DNA of 64,000 bases from Heliocidaris tuberculata. Its lineage: Eukaryota; Echinodermata; Echinoidea; Camarodonta; Echinometridae. A program made the position numbers and the translations under genes. Position 1 is the first letter of the stretch, and the number at the start of each line of letters is the position of its first letter. Positions 38,301-49,700 of this stretch are shown in pieces. The notes beneath the pieces are model-generated. The model was not told the DNA's origin, ran no database searches, and worked only from the letters and a program-made list of their open reading frames with translations. The stretch is from the NCBI GenBank assembly GCA_025618425.1, contig CM046838.1, positions 10,651,752-10,715,751 on the forward strand, given 5' to 3'.

Positions 38301-41300
38301 ATCAAATGTTTAAATGTACAATTTCCATGAAGTACTCTATTCTCTGTTTCTTTCAGTTAATAAATTGCAAAATTTTAATGAAACAAAAAGTTACATATCT
38401 GGATTTTCCTTTTTAAGACTAATCTAATAAATTTCCATAATTTCTTTTCTAATTTTCTTTCCCAATACACACCACCTACACTGTAAGTTGAGTCATTATT
38501 TCTTTTATGTTACATGTAGCACTTACGTATGTAATCAATGGACCTATTACATGTATGTAATCACAAGTATAGCTTACTCTTTGATCCATGTGCACTGCGT
38601 TTACATACTGTACCCATATGTTTGGTCTACATATCTCATTATTTTTTCCAATACTTTGACCCCTACCCCCTTCCACACACATACATGTACACAATACTGC
38701 CCACATTTAACACAATGTGTAATGTTCTATATCGACATTCATGAATAATACATACATTTTAAAAATCAATCATGAGACTTTCTGACAAGCAAGATGAGAA
38801 CTACATGTACATGTATATAATAAAGAAGAGAAGAGGTATTGTGGGTATTAATCATTCATGGACATGTTCAAGTACATTATTATTGAATACAAATAATAGA
38901 TACATTTTTCTTTGCTTAGCAATTCATCACTCCTTTGTGGCCAATCACCAAATGTGAAATTAATTCCACCCACGGCAGTGTACATGTAAACCACCAAAGA
39001 TAGGATCTTTCTCTAGGGTCCTAACTTGAACTTCAATATTTTTTATCTCCAATGCAGAAAAAAAATTTAATAAAGGCAATTAATTTTTTTTCTTTGGTAC
39101 ATGTACATGTGTGAACTCCAAAATGTACATGTACAAGAATGACAAGAAAGTGTTTAGTAGGCTCGACACTAGCGGTGGTCTGGAGGTCAAAGTCCACCAA
39201 AATGATGTGTTGGACCACCAAATTTGAAAAAAGCAAAGAAATGGAGGTCCCATGGTGACCACCAAAAATTTTGAATCACCGTACCGATCCTCCCAAAACA
39301 AGGAAAGAGCTCAAACGCGATGTTCAAATGCGTCACAAATTTTCACAAAATGTTCGCGTGTTGATGATAAACAGCGAGTGATGTGCATGTGACGTGATTA
39401 TTTAAATAGCTATTTTCACATTTTGTATTTAATTTGAACATAAACTCTGCCATGTAAAAGTTGGTTAGACACTTCAAAAAATTGGCTTAAATTTCACTTT
39501 AATTGTAGCACAAAGCTGAAACCTAATGCACAATTTGATCTCTAGTAATAGACATTTGTATTCTTTTATTTAATTTGATTTTTTGTTAGATTCCTGTTTC
39601 AAAAAGTTGGTTTTGGTGTCAAAAAATTAAATTTCTCAGAATATCATTCCTTCTCAAACACGTACATGTACATGTATAAGTCACGTGACTCACGTTCGCG
39701 ATCGCTATATAGCAGATTTTTATGATTTTCTTCTTTAATGTGGACCTCCAAAATTGAGTGTGGTCCACCAAAAATGAAATTAAGTCAAATTTGGTGGACC
39801 AACTGGACCACCAAAATTTGCAGTTAGTGTCGAGCCCTGGTTAAGCTTAGAATAATTGATTACAACACCACATATGGGCAATTCCAGCGTGACAGACGGG
39901 ACATGCAACCCTCACTTTTGTCTGTTTTTACTTGATATTTTATATTTCATTCAAAAGTGATGCTTATTTTGATGTACATGTAGATGTGATCTATAGGGTT
40001 TGGTCACCAAAATGGGGGGAATTTTTTTTTTCAAGCCCCGCCCCCAAATTGTGGGCCGGGCTTCAAATTCAGCGTGACAGACGGGACATGAATTTACAAA
40101 GCCATTTCTGCTTTGATACTTTTCGACTAAGCTCTCCTCACTGGAAAATCTTGAAACAAAATATGTGTATTCATGTTATTACTTGTTGGTACCTTTATGA
40201 AACCTGCTAGTATACGTTTGAAATTTCATCTTGCTTTTGGGGGGAAATGCCAAAAAGTGAGCGTGACAGACGGGACAATAAAAACGTGACAGACGGGACA
40301 CATTGAGATTATACACAAAATACAATTTTTAAAGACAACCAAATTTCCAGTGCTCACTAAATACCTTATTCTCATGTTCTAAAGGGGTTAAAGGGTCATC
40401 TTTAATATCATGAAACATAATAGTAAAAGGATTTTAATTTTTATCCATCGGAAAATTTTCATGTAGTCCCATCCATATATATTTTTGCTGTAGATGCAAA
40501 ACGTGACAGACCGGACATTACTTTATGATTGATAGTTATCTTCATAATTTTGAATTCTAACAAGTTAGCAGCAGAAATGAATTCCCCCCCCCCCCCCTAC
40601 CAAAGAACAAGACTAAAAAAATTTTATTCCAAAACAATGATCCAATTAATTGTAAATGCAAAAAGTAACTTAAAAAACGTGACAGACAGGACAAAAATCC
40701 ATTTGACCTTTGACCTCCTTTAAATCAGAAAAATGTTAATTTTTTTTTTACTTTTTGTATATATAGACATAAAATTCCCCTTATTCATAACCAGATTTGA
40801 TTAAATTTGTTATGATAGCAGATGAAATCTCTAAAAATGACTCAAAATGTAATCAACCATATTTTACCATAAAAAGGTGTAATTTCATTTATGGGTTAAA
40901 AAATGGCTATTTTGGGTCAAAATATTTTTAAAAATTAAAAAATTGAATATGGTTCCATACAGTTCGAATAATGCTTATTCAACTTGCATAGAAGGAAAAT
41001 GTTCAAATTACACTTTGTTTTTTTCACCAAAAGTTGACATTTTCATGGAATTACCCATATGCGGTACATATTTTTGTTTTTAATGAGAAGTAGACAGTAT
41101 ACATGTACATGCTGATAATATCTACAACTATCTGATATTGTAGACAGCAAGAACAGCAAAAACCCATCACTTGAACAATATGTACCTTGAATGTTTCGGA
41201 CAATTCTTTGCTACACGTAGTATACATGTACATACTTGTACATTCATCATAAATGTCATTATTCCTTGAACCAAGAACAGCAAAAATCCATCTCGTCACT

Positions 41301-44300
41301 TGAACGATATATGTATTATGAATGTTTCTGACAATTCTTTGCTACACACAGTGTACATTCATCACAAATCTCATTATTCCTTGAACCAAGAACAGCAAAA
41401 AATCCATCACTTGAACAATATGTACATGTACCTTGAATGTTTCAGATAATTCTTTTCTACACATGTACGTACATACAATGTAGTGTACATTCATCTTACA
41501 TGTAAATCTCATTTGTTTCTAATCCTCAAACAAACAAAGGTGTGAACCATGGATAAGTACATATACAATATATATATGTGAATAAGATGTACATGTAGGT
41601 CTTTACTGAGCTTGAAAGCTCTTGATCTCGAGACCAGTCTCGAGATCGGCATCAGTAACCTCGATCTTGATCTTGATCTCGGACATATCTAATCTTGATC
41701 TCAGATGTTCTAATCTCGATCTTAAGCTGCGGATCTTGATCTTGATCTGGATCTCGGACTGTCTGATCTTGATCTTGATCGTGATCTTGGACCCTCTGGT
41801 CTTGGACCCAACACTGCTTAAAAGCTACTCCTGCAGTACAGGACATCCTTTGATGTTGTATGTTACGAAAGTGCATGTATTTGTGTTTGATCAATTTGGG
41901 ATATGTGTTAGGGCAATTTCTACTGGAAGATACTTGCCGATGCTCATTGTTCTTGTATGAAAACTGTGTTAACTGTCTGTAATATTTTTTTCTATTTTTA
42001 TTTTTGGAAGCTACATCTACATGAATGTAGAAATGTATGACCTCTGTTGCTACACCTGTGAGCAAAGCATGCATGTAATTTGTACATGTAGAATATCCTG
42101 TACCCTGAACACAAAAAAGCATTGCAAAATAAAGATGAAAAAAATTCAAAAGACTGGTCTTCAAAGTACAGTATTTTGTTGTAAGCCTATATACTGTACA
42201 TGTACATGTCAGGTAGATTATACATGTACATGTACATGTATGTACATGTATGAAGAGAAACATGAACATATTATTGTAATAAACACAAGTTGTGTAATCT
42301 TGGAATAAAAACCATTTTCAATGTGCTCACATCTTAGCAAATTTGAATTGACAATTTCCTTCATTTCCATTATTTCTTTTTTACAGTGTAATCTACAACA
42401 TCACAAATTCCTTTGGTAATTGCTGCGAAAACCGGTATGCCAGAAAATATAAGAACCAGCCCAAAATAGAACAGGTAATCATATTTCAGGTCAGTCTCAG
42501 GTTGCATTATGCATGAGGAGAGAGAGAGAGGCCTGATGGATCTTGGTCTGCTTTCGAAGGAGATGGTGAGACGCACTCGCTTACCACCTCCCATCTCCCA
42601 GGAAGGCCTCTTGTGAAAGAAGAGGGTCATTAGAAAGCAATTCCACTCAGTCTACCCTGCATATTACATTATCTCTCTGGTGCATTATCTAAAACCTTTT
42701 AAACTGCCAGGGAGAGTGAGCCGAATATCTGAGTGGCTAAAGGTAAGAAACATGAGGACCTGTCCGTCCTCATTGTAAGGAAAACACCTTGATTTAAAAG
42801 CCATTCCACAGAGCTCATATGTATACGGCACATCCCCATGAAGCTCCTTCCACGAAAGGCTTATGATGCAAGGAAATTCTGAGCTTTTACTTTCGTGGAA
42901 AGGAACAAACCATTGTTGTGTTTTTTATAAACTTGTAAAAAATACATACATTTCTCTCTTTAAAAAAGACAGCCTACATACATGTACATGTGTATCACCT
43001 TTGAAACAAAAAATTCTACAAATGTACCTGCATGTACATGTCTACGGTTTAATTCAGAGAAAGATACACAAGCGGGGAGAAATTTAGCCTCTTCTCTGAG
43101 AAACATACACATACATGTACATGGAGCTCTCGTAAATACAAGAAGTACATATACATGTACATGTACATGTTGTTGTTTTTTTTTTATATATGATCTATTC
43201 AATCTGTTGATTGATGTGATCTACATGTATGTTTAGTAAGTAAACCGAACGGTCTATTTTATACACATGAGTCTTTTAAGAAGCATGATCAAATTCAGCA
43301 TGTTCTTTTATTCAACATATTTTTTGATACACATCCATGTAAGTTTTTATGAAATAAAGTGCTTTTTAAATTTTAATGCTTACAGTACAAATACATGATG
43401 TCCAATACAATCACAAAATCCGTCTTCACCAGCATGCAATTTCAGGTTTCAATCAACTAATGCCTCAGTTGTTTTTTTTACAATTTATATTTAATTAACT
43501 ATTTAGTACCTACAATATTTAAGAAATTGACTCTATGGAAACACTGAATGATCAAAGGCATGATAGATAAACATCAAAACACTACTTGACTAAACTGACT
43601 TTAATTTACAATGACCAAGTTTAAAAACTGTGTGTACATACATGTACTTGTTTTCATGCTGAATTCTAAAATCTTGAACCACTGTCAAATGGAGCATGTT
43701 GTACACATGTACATGTACATGTACATGTACCTTGAGCATGCACAATTGTAAGAGCTCTACATCCATTTCTGCATCATACATGTTTATGTATTGATCACCA
43801 TGGCACTTTGGCACAATTTCATTGATCGTCCCTGAGGGAGCTTTAGGTGGTGCAAATCAATGGAGGGGAGTGCATTATGGATTCACAACATTAATATCTA
43901 TTGCACATTACAGATAAACACAAGGTACAATTAGTTTGGAGACAAAGACTACTGGTGTCAATCAGATTTCTTGATAATGAAGAGCTTAGAAAGGTATTGC
44001 AGTACAGTACAAGCAGAGGTTTTTTCATACTTCTCTTCACAACGTTAAAAGTTACAAATCCATTTAATATATATCTTACATGTTTCTGGCAAAATAAAAT
44101 CATGCAAACCTGACATCCGCCTTTTTAAGCGATGGACCCGGTAATATTGCAACTTCCTCACTTTTATGTCTATGCTACTACTCTGTCAAATAATTTCTTT
44201 TTCTTTTTCAAACCATGTTGGACTTGAAGGAGAATGAATGTTAATGAAAAGAGAGGATAGAGAGAAGCAATTTTTAAAAAGTTCCATCAAAATCGGTTAC

Positions 44301-46649
44301 AAAATGAGAAAGTTATGAAAGTTTGAAGAGTCTCAATTTCTCTATGGCGATCCTCGAATTGGCAATGTTGCTTCAAAGTGACAGGTTCAGTAGTACAACT
44401 CTCCATATATGTTTTGTACACAAAATTTCATATTTTCTCCATTATCTCTAAAGATGCTGCCTGTCTTTTTGTGAACTCAACATACATGTACATGTATGTT
44501 GTGTCAAATACATTTTCCCATGATATACTGTATCTTGAGCTAAGAAGGAGACAAGCTGCCCCTTTAGAGATAATGGGGAAAATATGAAATTTTGTGTACA
44601 AAACATATGGAGAGTTATACTACTAAACCTGTCATTTTGAAGCAACACTGCCAATTTGAGCATCGCCATAGAAAGTAAATTGAGACTTTTCAAACTTTCA
44701 TAACTTTCTCATTTCGTAACCGATTTTGAAGGAACTTTTTAAAAATTGCTTCTTCTCTATCCTCTCTTTTCATTAAAATTGATTTTTCCCCAGGGTTTCA
44801 TTCTCCTTTAATATAATACACCTGTATGTTTACCTTGTATTTGTATTCTTATTTTCTTGAATAGAGCCCGATCGGTTAAGAGTGGGTATTTTCTCCGTCC
44901 GTGACATTGAATATTTTATAGAATATAATTTCAGTAGGCAATCATGGCAACCAAATTTTACCAAAATTCAACTCGTTCAGTGATGCCCTTCACAATGAAA
45001 CATAAAATAGCTCTCTTCAATTGAATACTTATTTTCTACAGGCCTTCAAACTTTCAAAATTTGTCAAATGTCCATCCGTGACTAACCGATTAGGCTCAAT
45101 ATTAAAATGATATCAACATAACACTCATTCTGTTTATTGTGTACAATGTGAAGTGATTTCATTCTATTCATCACCAACAATAACGTCAGTGATGAAACAG
45201 AACACTTGTGCATATATACTTGTAGTACCCTCATTATACAAACATTAAAACACAATTGACAAGGTATGTACTGAAGGCCACAGGATATTAAAAGTTATGG
45301 AGTCAAGCAATACCACATAGAGGTACATGTACATGTACATCTTGGAACGTGAAGTCATTCTTCATAATGCAATTATAAAGGGGAAGTTCACCCCGAAGAT
45401 TACTTGAGTTTAAAAAATGCAGAAAAAATAAAGAAAAATATTGGCGAAAGTTTGGACAAAATCCGTTAAAGAATAACGGAGTTATGGACTTTTGAAGTTT
45501 TGATTTTGTGACGTCACATGCGAGCACTCATAACTCTTTTATTATTTGACCGATTTTCATCAAACCTTCGCCAATATTTTTCTTTATTTTTTAAACTCAA
45601 GTAATCTTCAGGGTGAACTTCCCTTTAAATCAAATAAATTTGGGCATTTTTCTCATTCATAATCACAATTTTGAAAAAAATGTGATATATATCAACTGAA
45701 TCAGCATTTTCCCTGTTTTGTCTTGTTTTATTTTTTGTCCTTTGCCATGTCCCATTGTAAAGAATATCGTAAGTGTGCTCTTTTGATCGCACTTCATCTT
45801 TGCATTTGTGACTTCTTTCTTCCTTTGTTTAATGTTACTACATGTATTTCATAACCATAAGTACATGTACTTCCTTCCAGTTTCCTTTTAAGTTTTGCTT
45901 TTATTTTCATACTTTTAGTATTTTCTTAAATCATTTAATACTATCAGTACCACTACCATTGTGTATTGTTCATGTCATATACATGTATATGCTCATATTC
46001 TCAAAAGCCATGTCCATGTACATGTAACTTCAGGTCAGTTTTGTACCCGCTTAAGTGTGTAGAACAAGTCTACTAATTAATAGTGTCCAATGTCAGCCTC
46101 CTCTACCAATGTAAATCACCATAATTTTCTTTAAAATTTTCATTTCACACCAGAGTAATTTTGTTTTGTTAATTTTGTAGTATAATTAAAACAAACAGAA
46201 ATTAGGATAATGACACTTGGCCTTCCATTTATCAGTGGATAAAGTGAAGACAGGTTTACATTAGGCCATTTTCGCGAGTACAGGGATTGGTGTACAAGGA
46301 TGGAGGGGAGACATGGGAAGCTGGAGGACTTTGTTTTGCCATTTCTTTAGCACTTACCTTTTGTGAGAGCGTGAAGTCCCATCTTGACCTGGGAGAAGTT
46401 ACCACTTCCAAGCTCGTTCCTGATCTTATAAAATGCTATCCTCTTTCCTAGTGTGACCTCTTTCAGAGCCCTTGGGTCATTGTTCATTTCTTCCATGTAC
46501 TTCTCATAGGCAGTTAATCTCCGAACGGCCGAGTTGTTGGCAAGGGCCGGTTCAGAGTTGGATATGGACTGGTCCATGCTAGTCCTATGTGTATGGATGC
46601 TAGAGCCTCCATCTGATTTCCTGGGACTGCTGTGAACGGATTCCGACAT
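28571..46649 (-). CDS. NIM1K: NIM1-type AMPK-related serine/threonine kinase, complete, 436 aa
   Basis: Three coding exons (46358-46649, 30616-30884, 28571-29320) join in frame to 436 codons plus TAG, the length I know for human NIM1. The kinase domain spans about residues 75-325: glycine loop GSGNFSQV (81-88), VAIK with Lys103, alpha-C Glu121, HRDLKAEN (194-201), DFG (214-216), T-loop [17 protein letters not shown] with Thr229 and APE at 238-240. All catalytic residues are present. Thr229 sits where LKB1 phosphorylates AMPK-related kinases. NIM1 belongs to the CAMKL/AMPK-related group; its substrates are poorly known. The Ser-rich N-terminus (1-50) and basic C-terminus look disordered. The protein ends LCTIL, a CAAX-like box after a Lys/Arg-rich stretch, suggesting lipid anchoring. 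The neighbourhood gives no further functional hint. Confidence 0.94.
29321..29626. repeat. GA-rich tract, pyrimidine-rich on the NIM1K sense strand
   Basis: About 300 bp consist almost wholly of AGAGAGA with AAAG variants on the plus strand. On the NIM1K transcript this is an unusually long CU-rich tract ending directly at the exon 3 acceptor. Confidence 0.9.
30151..30261. repeat. Perfect 50-bp palindrome in NIM1K intron 2
   Basis: Bases 30151-30200 (TAAACTTATTATATAACATC...) are the exact inverse of 30212-30261, separated by an 11-base spacer. The right arm and spacer include TGCTCCTGAAATTAATTAAA, which also occurs directly repeated at about 30113, so the left arm looks like an inverted copy dropped between the two. 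Confidence 0.9.
30616..30884 (-). CDS. NIM1K: NIM1K coding exon 2
   Basis: It follows acceptor TTGCAG, completes codon 98 (Glu) and encodes residues 98-187 with the catalytic Lys103, alpha-C helix and hinge ([11 protein letters not shown]). The donor is CACATG|GTAAGG (phase 0). Its GC content is clearly above the surrounding introns. Confidence 0.95.
30970..31169. mobile_element. TIR element carrying telomere-like (TTAGGG)n repeats
   Basis: ACATTTGCTCCTGCCAC at the left is mirrored by GTCGCAGGAGCAAATGT at the right. Inside are ATCTCGAAAGGTCAAAGGTT, a T run, and TTAGGG repeats with TTAGGA and GGTTTAGG variants at about 31068-31124. It sits in NIM1K intron 1 less than 100 bp from the exon 2 acceptor. 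It is interstitial, not a chromosome end. Confidence 0.75.
33139..33413. mobile_element. hAT-like element with perfect 8-bp target duplication
   Basis: CCGAAAAC occurs at 33131-33138 and again at 33414-33421. The element begins CAGGGGTGGAGCTACAGGGG and ends CCTGGCGCCGCCCCTG, giving CAGGGG inverted termini. The interior is a GAAAAAAGAA-rich run. It is 275 bp and non-coding. Confidence 0.8.
35069..35500. repeat. About 200-bp tandem repeat, two copies
   Basis: Copies start at 35069 and 35267 (AATTTCACATCTTTTGATT), with a third start at 35480. Shared blocks include GAAAACATGCAATTCA, GAAGCACTA and CACAGTAA. Divergence is visible, so the duplication is old. Confidence 0.7.
37376..37820. repeat. 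About 240-bp tandem duplication in NIM1K intron 1
   Basis: Two diverged copies share CACAAACCCGTAAAGTGTAA versus CATGAACCTGCAAAGTGTAA, then ATCTTCATGA, TTTAAAGGGCAA and GCTTTGAATAGAAG. The second contains an extra TACATGTAGC run. Confidence 0.6.
39160..39839. mobile_element. TIR element with GGCTCGACACTA termini
   Basis: GGCTCGACACTA (39160-39171) and TAGTGTCGAGCC (39825-39836, followed by CTG) are inverted ends. Just inside both ends are runs of GGTCCACCAAA and its complement. The right end CAGGGCTCGACAC is of hAT-like CAGGG type, but the left end has lost its first bases and no 8-bp duplication is clear. Confidence 0.65.
39871..41061. mobile_element. 1.2-kb TIR element with six spaced CGTGACAGACGGGACA motifs
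   Basis: CATATGGGCAATTCCA (39871-39886) and TGGAATTACCCATATG (41046-41061) are near-perfect inverted ends. The 16-mer CGTGACAGACGGGACA starts at 39888, 40073, 40262, 40285, 40502 (one mismatch) and 40678 (one mismatch), always in the same orientation and irregularly spaced. Between them the DNA is AT-rich with no coding frame of note. The class is unknown. Confidence 0.7.
41150..41515. repeat. Three-copy tandem repeat of about 115-125 bp
   Basis: Units starting AGAACAGCAAAAA begin at 41150, 41274 and 41389. Each contains CACTTGAAC, GAATGTTTC, AATTCTTT and GTACATTCATC. They have diverged by substitutions and TACATGTA insertions. Confidence 0.8.
41619..41816. mobile_element. Shorter relative of the GATCTT-rich hAT-like element
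   Basis: It matches the right half of the element at 6315-6771, ending CTTGGACCCAACACTG. Flanks are CTTGAAAG (41611-41618) and CTTAAAAG (41817-41824), an 8-bp duplication with one mismatch. The left terminal repeat is missing. Confidence 0.75.
42370..42609 (-). CDS. Candidate exon or relic with one membrane segment
   Basis: After a pyrimidine-rich acceptor ending TTTCACAAG, a minus-strand frame of 79 codons runs to TAA. It starts basic ([15 protein letters not shown]) and contains [20 protein letters not shown], a convincing transmembrane stretch, then a short tail ending DYTVKKK. The G-x-V-L-I-x-S-G-I-P pattern resembles the last membrane helix of SLC7-type amino-acid transporters, but this is a loose match. 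It lies inside NIM1K intron 1 on the same strand. It may be a retro-derived relic, a nested gene's last exon or chance. Confidence 0.25.
   Translation of the reverse strand, partial: RPSWEMGGGKRVRLTISFESRPRSIRPLSLSSCIMQPETDLKYDYLFYFGLVLIFSGIPVFAAITKGICDVVDYTVKKK
44227..44808. mobile_element. Foldback element with about 230-bp arms
   Basis: The left arm starts AAGGAGAATGAATG and includes TACAAAATGAGAAAGTTATG and TTGTACACAAAATTTCATAT. The right arm is its inverse, ending TTCATTCTCCTT. The spacer is about 100 bp with a TACATGTA run. Arm identity is roughly 90%. Overlapping frames on both strands are mirror images of the arms. Confidence 0.8.
45377..45626. mobile_element. MITE with AAAGGGGAAGTTCACC termini
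   Basis: AAAGGGGAAGTTCACCCCGA at the left mirrors GGGTGAACTTCCCTTT at the right. Internal inverse blocks include AGATTACTTGAGTTT and AATATTGGCGAAAGTTTGG. The centre has GTGACGTCACATGCGAGCAC. It is 250 bp and non-coding. Confidence 0.8.
46358..46649 (-). CDS. NIM1K: NIM1K coding exon 1
   Basis: It encodes residues 1-97 plus the first base of codon 98, through the glycine-rich loop. The ATG at 46649 (CAACCATGTC) is the first in frame; an upstream ATG at 46715 opens a frame that stops after nine codons. The donor is AAAAG|GTAAGTG (phase 1). Confidence 0.93.
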
Positions 46650-46718
46650 GGTTGCTTGTCTGAGATCAATCTTGTCACTGGCAGACTAGGGACATGCTGC
46701 AGTTGCAGATTCCATACT
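46650..46718 (-). other. NIM1K: NIM1K 5' untranslated part of the first coding exon
   Basis: An AACTTTTCAG acceptor at 46719-46728 suggests that the coding exon begins at 46718 and that a non-coding first exon lies further upstream. In-frame stops precede the ATG. Confidence 0.55.
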
Positions 46719-49700
46719 CTGAAAAGTTAATCAGAAATAGTATCACTGAGTGAAGGTTACAAAATGAGCAATTACAACAATTACTTTATTTGTGCATTAT
46801 ACTATGTACATACATACCTATGTAAAATTGGAAGTACATGCACAGTACTAAGTAAAAGTGTAACCAACCTTAAATTACAGATTAGCATATCATTACGTGC
46901 CCAATCACTAAAACACTAACATTTTTAGCAGTACATGTATGTATGTTTCTTTATGTTATGGCAACATTCATCTACATTATGTGAAATATACATAGAGTCA
47001 TTTGGAGGCAATCTCACATCATTATTCCCACATACATGTATATGTATGTCTTTCTTCTGCCCCCCCCCCTCCCTTTTGGCAAATAAAAGTCTAAGCCTAC
47101 CCTATATGTATTTATTTTTGACAAGTATTTTTTTTATTGGGGGGGGGGGGGGACAGTTTACATACTGTACAAAAAATGATAACAATGAGAGCCTTATAAA
47201 TGAATTTTTCTTTTAAAGTGATTCTAACACTGCTACTTTTGCCAACATTAAAACAGAATCAATTATAGTACATGTAAATCTACATTTTGATCTACATGTA
47301 CTTTCATTTAGTCTCTTTCAAACTTTTTTTGAGAGATACAAAAAATAATTACAATGAGATCCTGACATATAAACAAAAAGTGATGATTCTATGCACTACC
47401 TTTGCCAACATAAAAATGATGAGGCTTATTGATGAAATCTCAGATTTGGCATAATGCAGTCACTGCAATTATTTTTCATTAGATCTACTATTTGTTTGTT
47501 TGTTGTTTTTGTGTGTTTTTTTTTTTTCTTTCTTTCTTAAAAATTTTTTTTTTAATTGATTCAGTTCATTTTGTAAAGCTTTTCAATAGTATTAGTAATG
47601 ACCTTCATCCAAATACTTGTATTCTTTCTTCATTTATTGTATGTTCTTTTCTTTTTTCATTTTTTCTTTTTTTTTTAAAAATAATTTTTCAACTGATCCA
47701 GTTCATTCTGAAAAGCTTTCTAATATACATGTACATGTATGTAAATAGTACTAGCAATGACCTTGGTCCAAGTACATATTTTTTTCCAACAGCTCTTACA
47801 CTGTACAGATAGATCTACATGTACATGTATGAGCTTACCAGGCAGAGCTATATTACTTGCTGTTACTGTGCAGTTATTTGTTTTGTTTTGTTTCCTTTTT
47901 CTTTTCTTTTCTTTTTGCTTCAATGCTCTTCAAACAAAATTAAAGTTAGCTCTAAACCTTTTTTTTTTTTTTTTACCTTGCCTGGTCTGCACGTCGATAA
48001 CCACTCTGAGGCATTTTTGTGCAGTGTATTCAAGTTCAGTCAAGACAAAACGAGACAAAAGTGTTGGTTCAATAATTTTCAAATCAATTCTTCCAGCAGT
48101 ATGACAAAAAGTTTTCAAATGTTGCAATGAAATTAGAAAAAAAAAAATTTGTGACAATTTAGTCTAGAGTAGTACATGTACATGTACATGAAGATATCAG
48201 ATTGAATGATCCATGTCAGGACTCTGGTCCAGTGATTTTCATTGCACAAATGGTAGACCTATTTCTTGGTACATGTAGGCCTATTTGGTAGAGGGGTCCA
48301 AGTTAAACTAATGTTAGATCTAACGAGTCTAGGCCTACCATTATTTAAATATGAGGCATCACCAACAACAAACGTTAAACAACTTGAATTGGACAGTAGG
48401 CCTATTGGAGACTGCAGAAAACATTAACAAGGTTGTTAATAATCCAAAATAATTCCACATTAAGTCATTAGCTAACAAACAACATGTTTCCGATCAAGTC
48501 TTACAAAACGCAAATCGACAAGACAAGTGACAACTACCATTTGTAGACCAGCACTCACTGTCAGTGTCAATCTGAAGTCTGATGTGCACCGTCATCCAAT
48601 GCATGTCATTCAGAAGAAAAATGACCATCAAGTTCAACAAAAAAACACAAATACCCGTAATTCCTTGGGAAGGTTAAATTCAACCACTACAAAGTACCAC
48701 ATCAAGCTGGAGATAAGAGCCTAGTTCCATCACTCCTCACTCCTCAGACACAAAACCTACGGCTACGGTACTGTACGTCCTCGCCAAAGCGCTGCGTAGC
48801 TCTTGTCATGCGATAGATCCCGGCAGCAAGCGGTGCTCATTTGGCGAGACGGGTTGACATGGCCCCGGGATTGCTTTTACATGTTGCTGCCATACACAAG
48901 CCGACACCATTCATAGTCACCAAGGAGACAAGGCGACGGAACAAAGCAATGTAAATAGCGCTTTAAAAGGTGAATTAACCTGATGTAACTTCTCAATGCA
49001 TCCATATAAAAAGGAGATAAGCTATTACAGCATTCATTCTCACCATATTATTTGATCCATACTGTTTAATATAATTTTGGGATGATTTTAGATGCGGTGC
49101 TTCGTTTCCAGGCAAGACCCCTTTTTTAGCTAGCTAGCTAGCTGCGCTTGCGAATTGCGAATTGCATACGTGCGCATGCATAGCGCAAAGCATGCAGAAT
49201 ATAGTTTGTACGCAAAATACTCGTCATCCATGCATAATTTGACGTTGCCAATTCAGCTACGCGTTTCGCACATCAATCTTCATCTTTTCTAGGGATGTTT
49301 GGGATTTTAATAGAAATGTATGACAAGTCAATCAAGTGATTTTTGATGAGTTGTGAAATTTAGCCGATTTTCAAATTAGACTGTTACAAGAAACGGTTTA
49401 TATTTTTTTTTCAAATCTTGCTATATGGTCATTCTCATTAGTATAGAGCACTTGCTCAGCAATACAAAAAAAAATCAAGAGTTATGTTTTCAAAAGTGCA
49501 GAAGCCGATATGCATGGGGAAAGGAATCATGCACCCCCACTCCGATCCCTCGCACACACAAACTACTAGTAAGCTTATGGCACATATAGAGGGCAACGTT
49601 TATTTTGTCGATAATGGCTATTAAAAATGGAATCACAAACGGATCGATCCAGGCATATATTTAAAAAGGAATATATATTTTAAAGTGATTTTTAAGTGAT

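Larger units (their letters stand above)
31170..46357. other. Main part of NIM1K intron 1
   Basis: The intron is AT-rich and crowded with TACATGTA and TGTACATG words, often chained as (TACATG)n. It carries the elements and tandem repeats listed separately. One minus-strand frame with a membrane-like segment (42370-42609) is the only coding-like stretch I noticed. A 144-codon plus-strand frame at 34017-34451 has no domain character. Confidence 0.6.

Noticed and set aside
47492..48157. Phe/Leu-rich frames of 103-115 codons that look like membrane proteins
   Set aside because: Hydrophobicity comes from T tracts read as Phe and Leu; no splice or start support.
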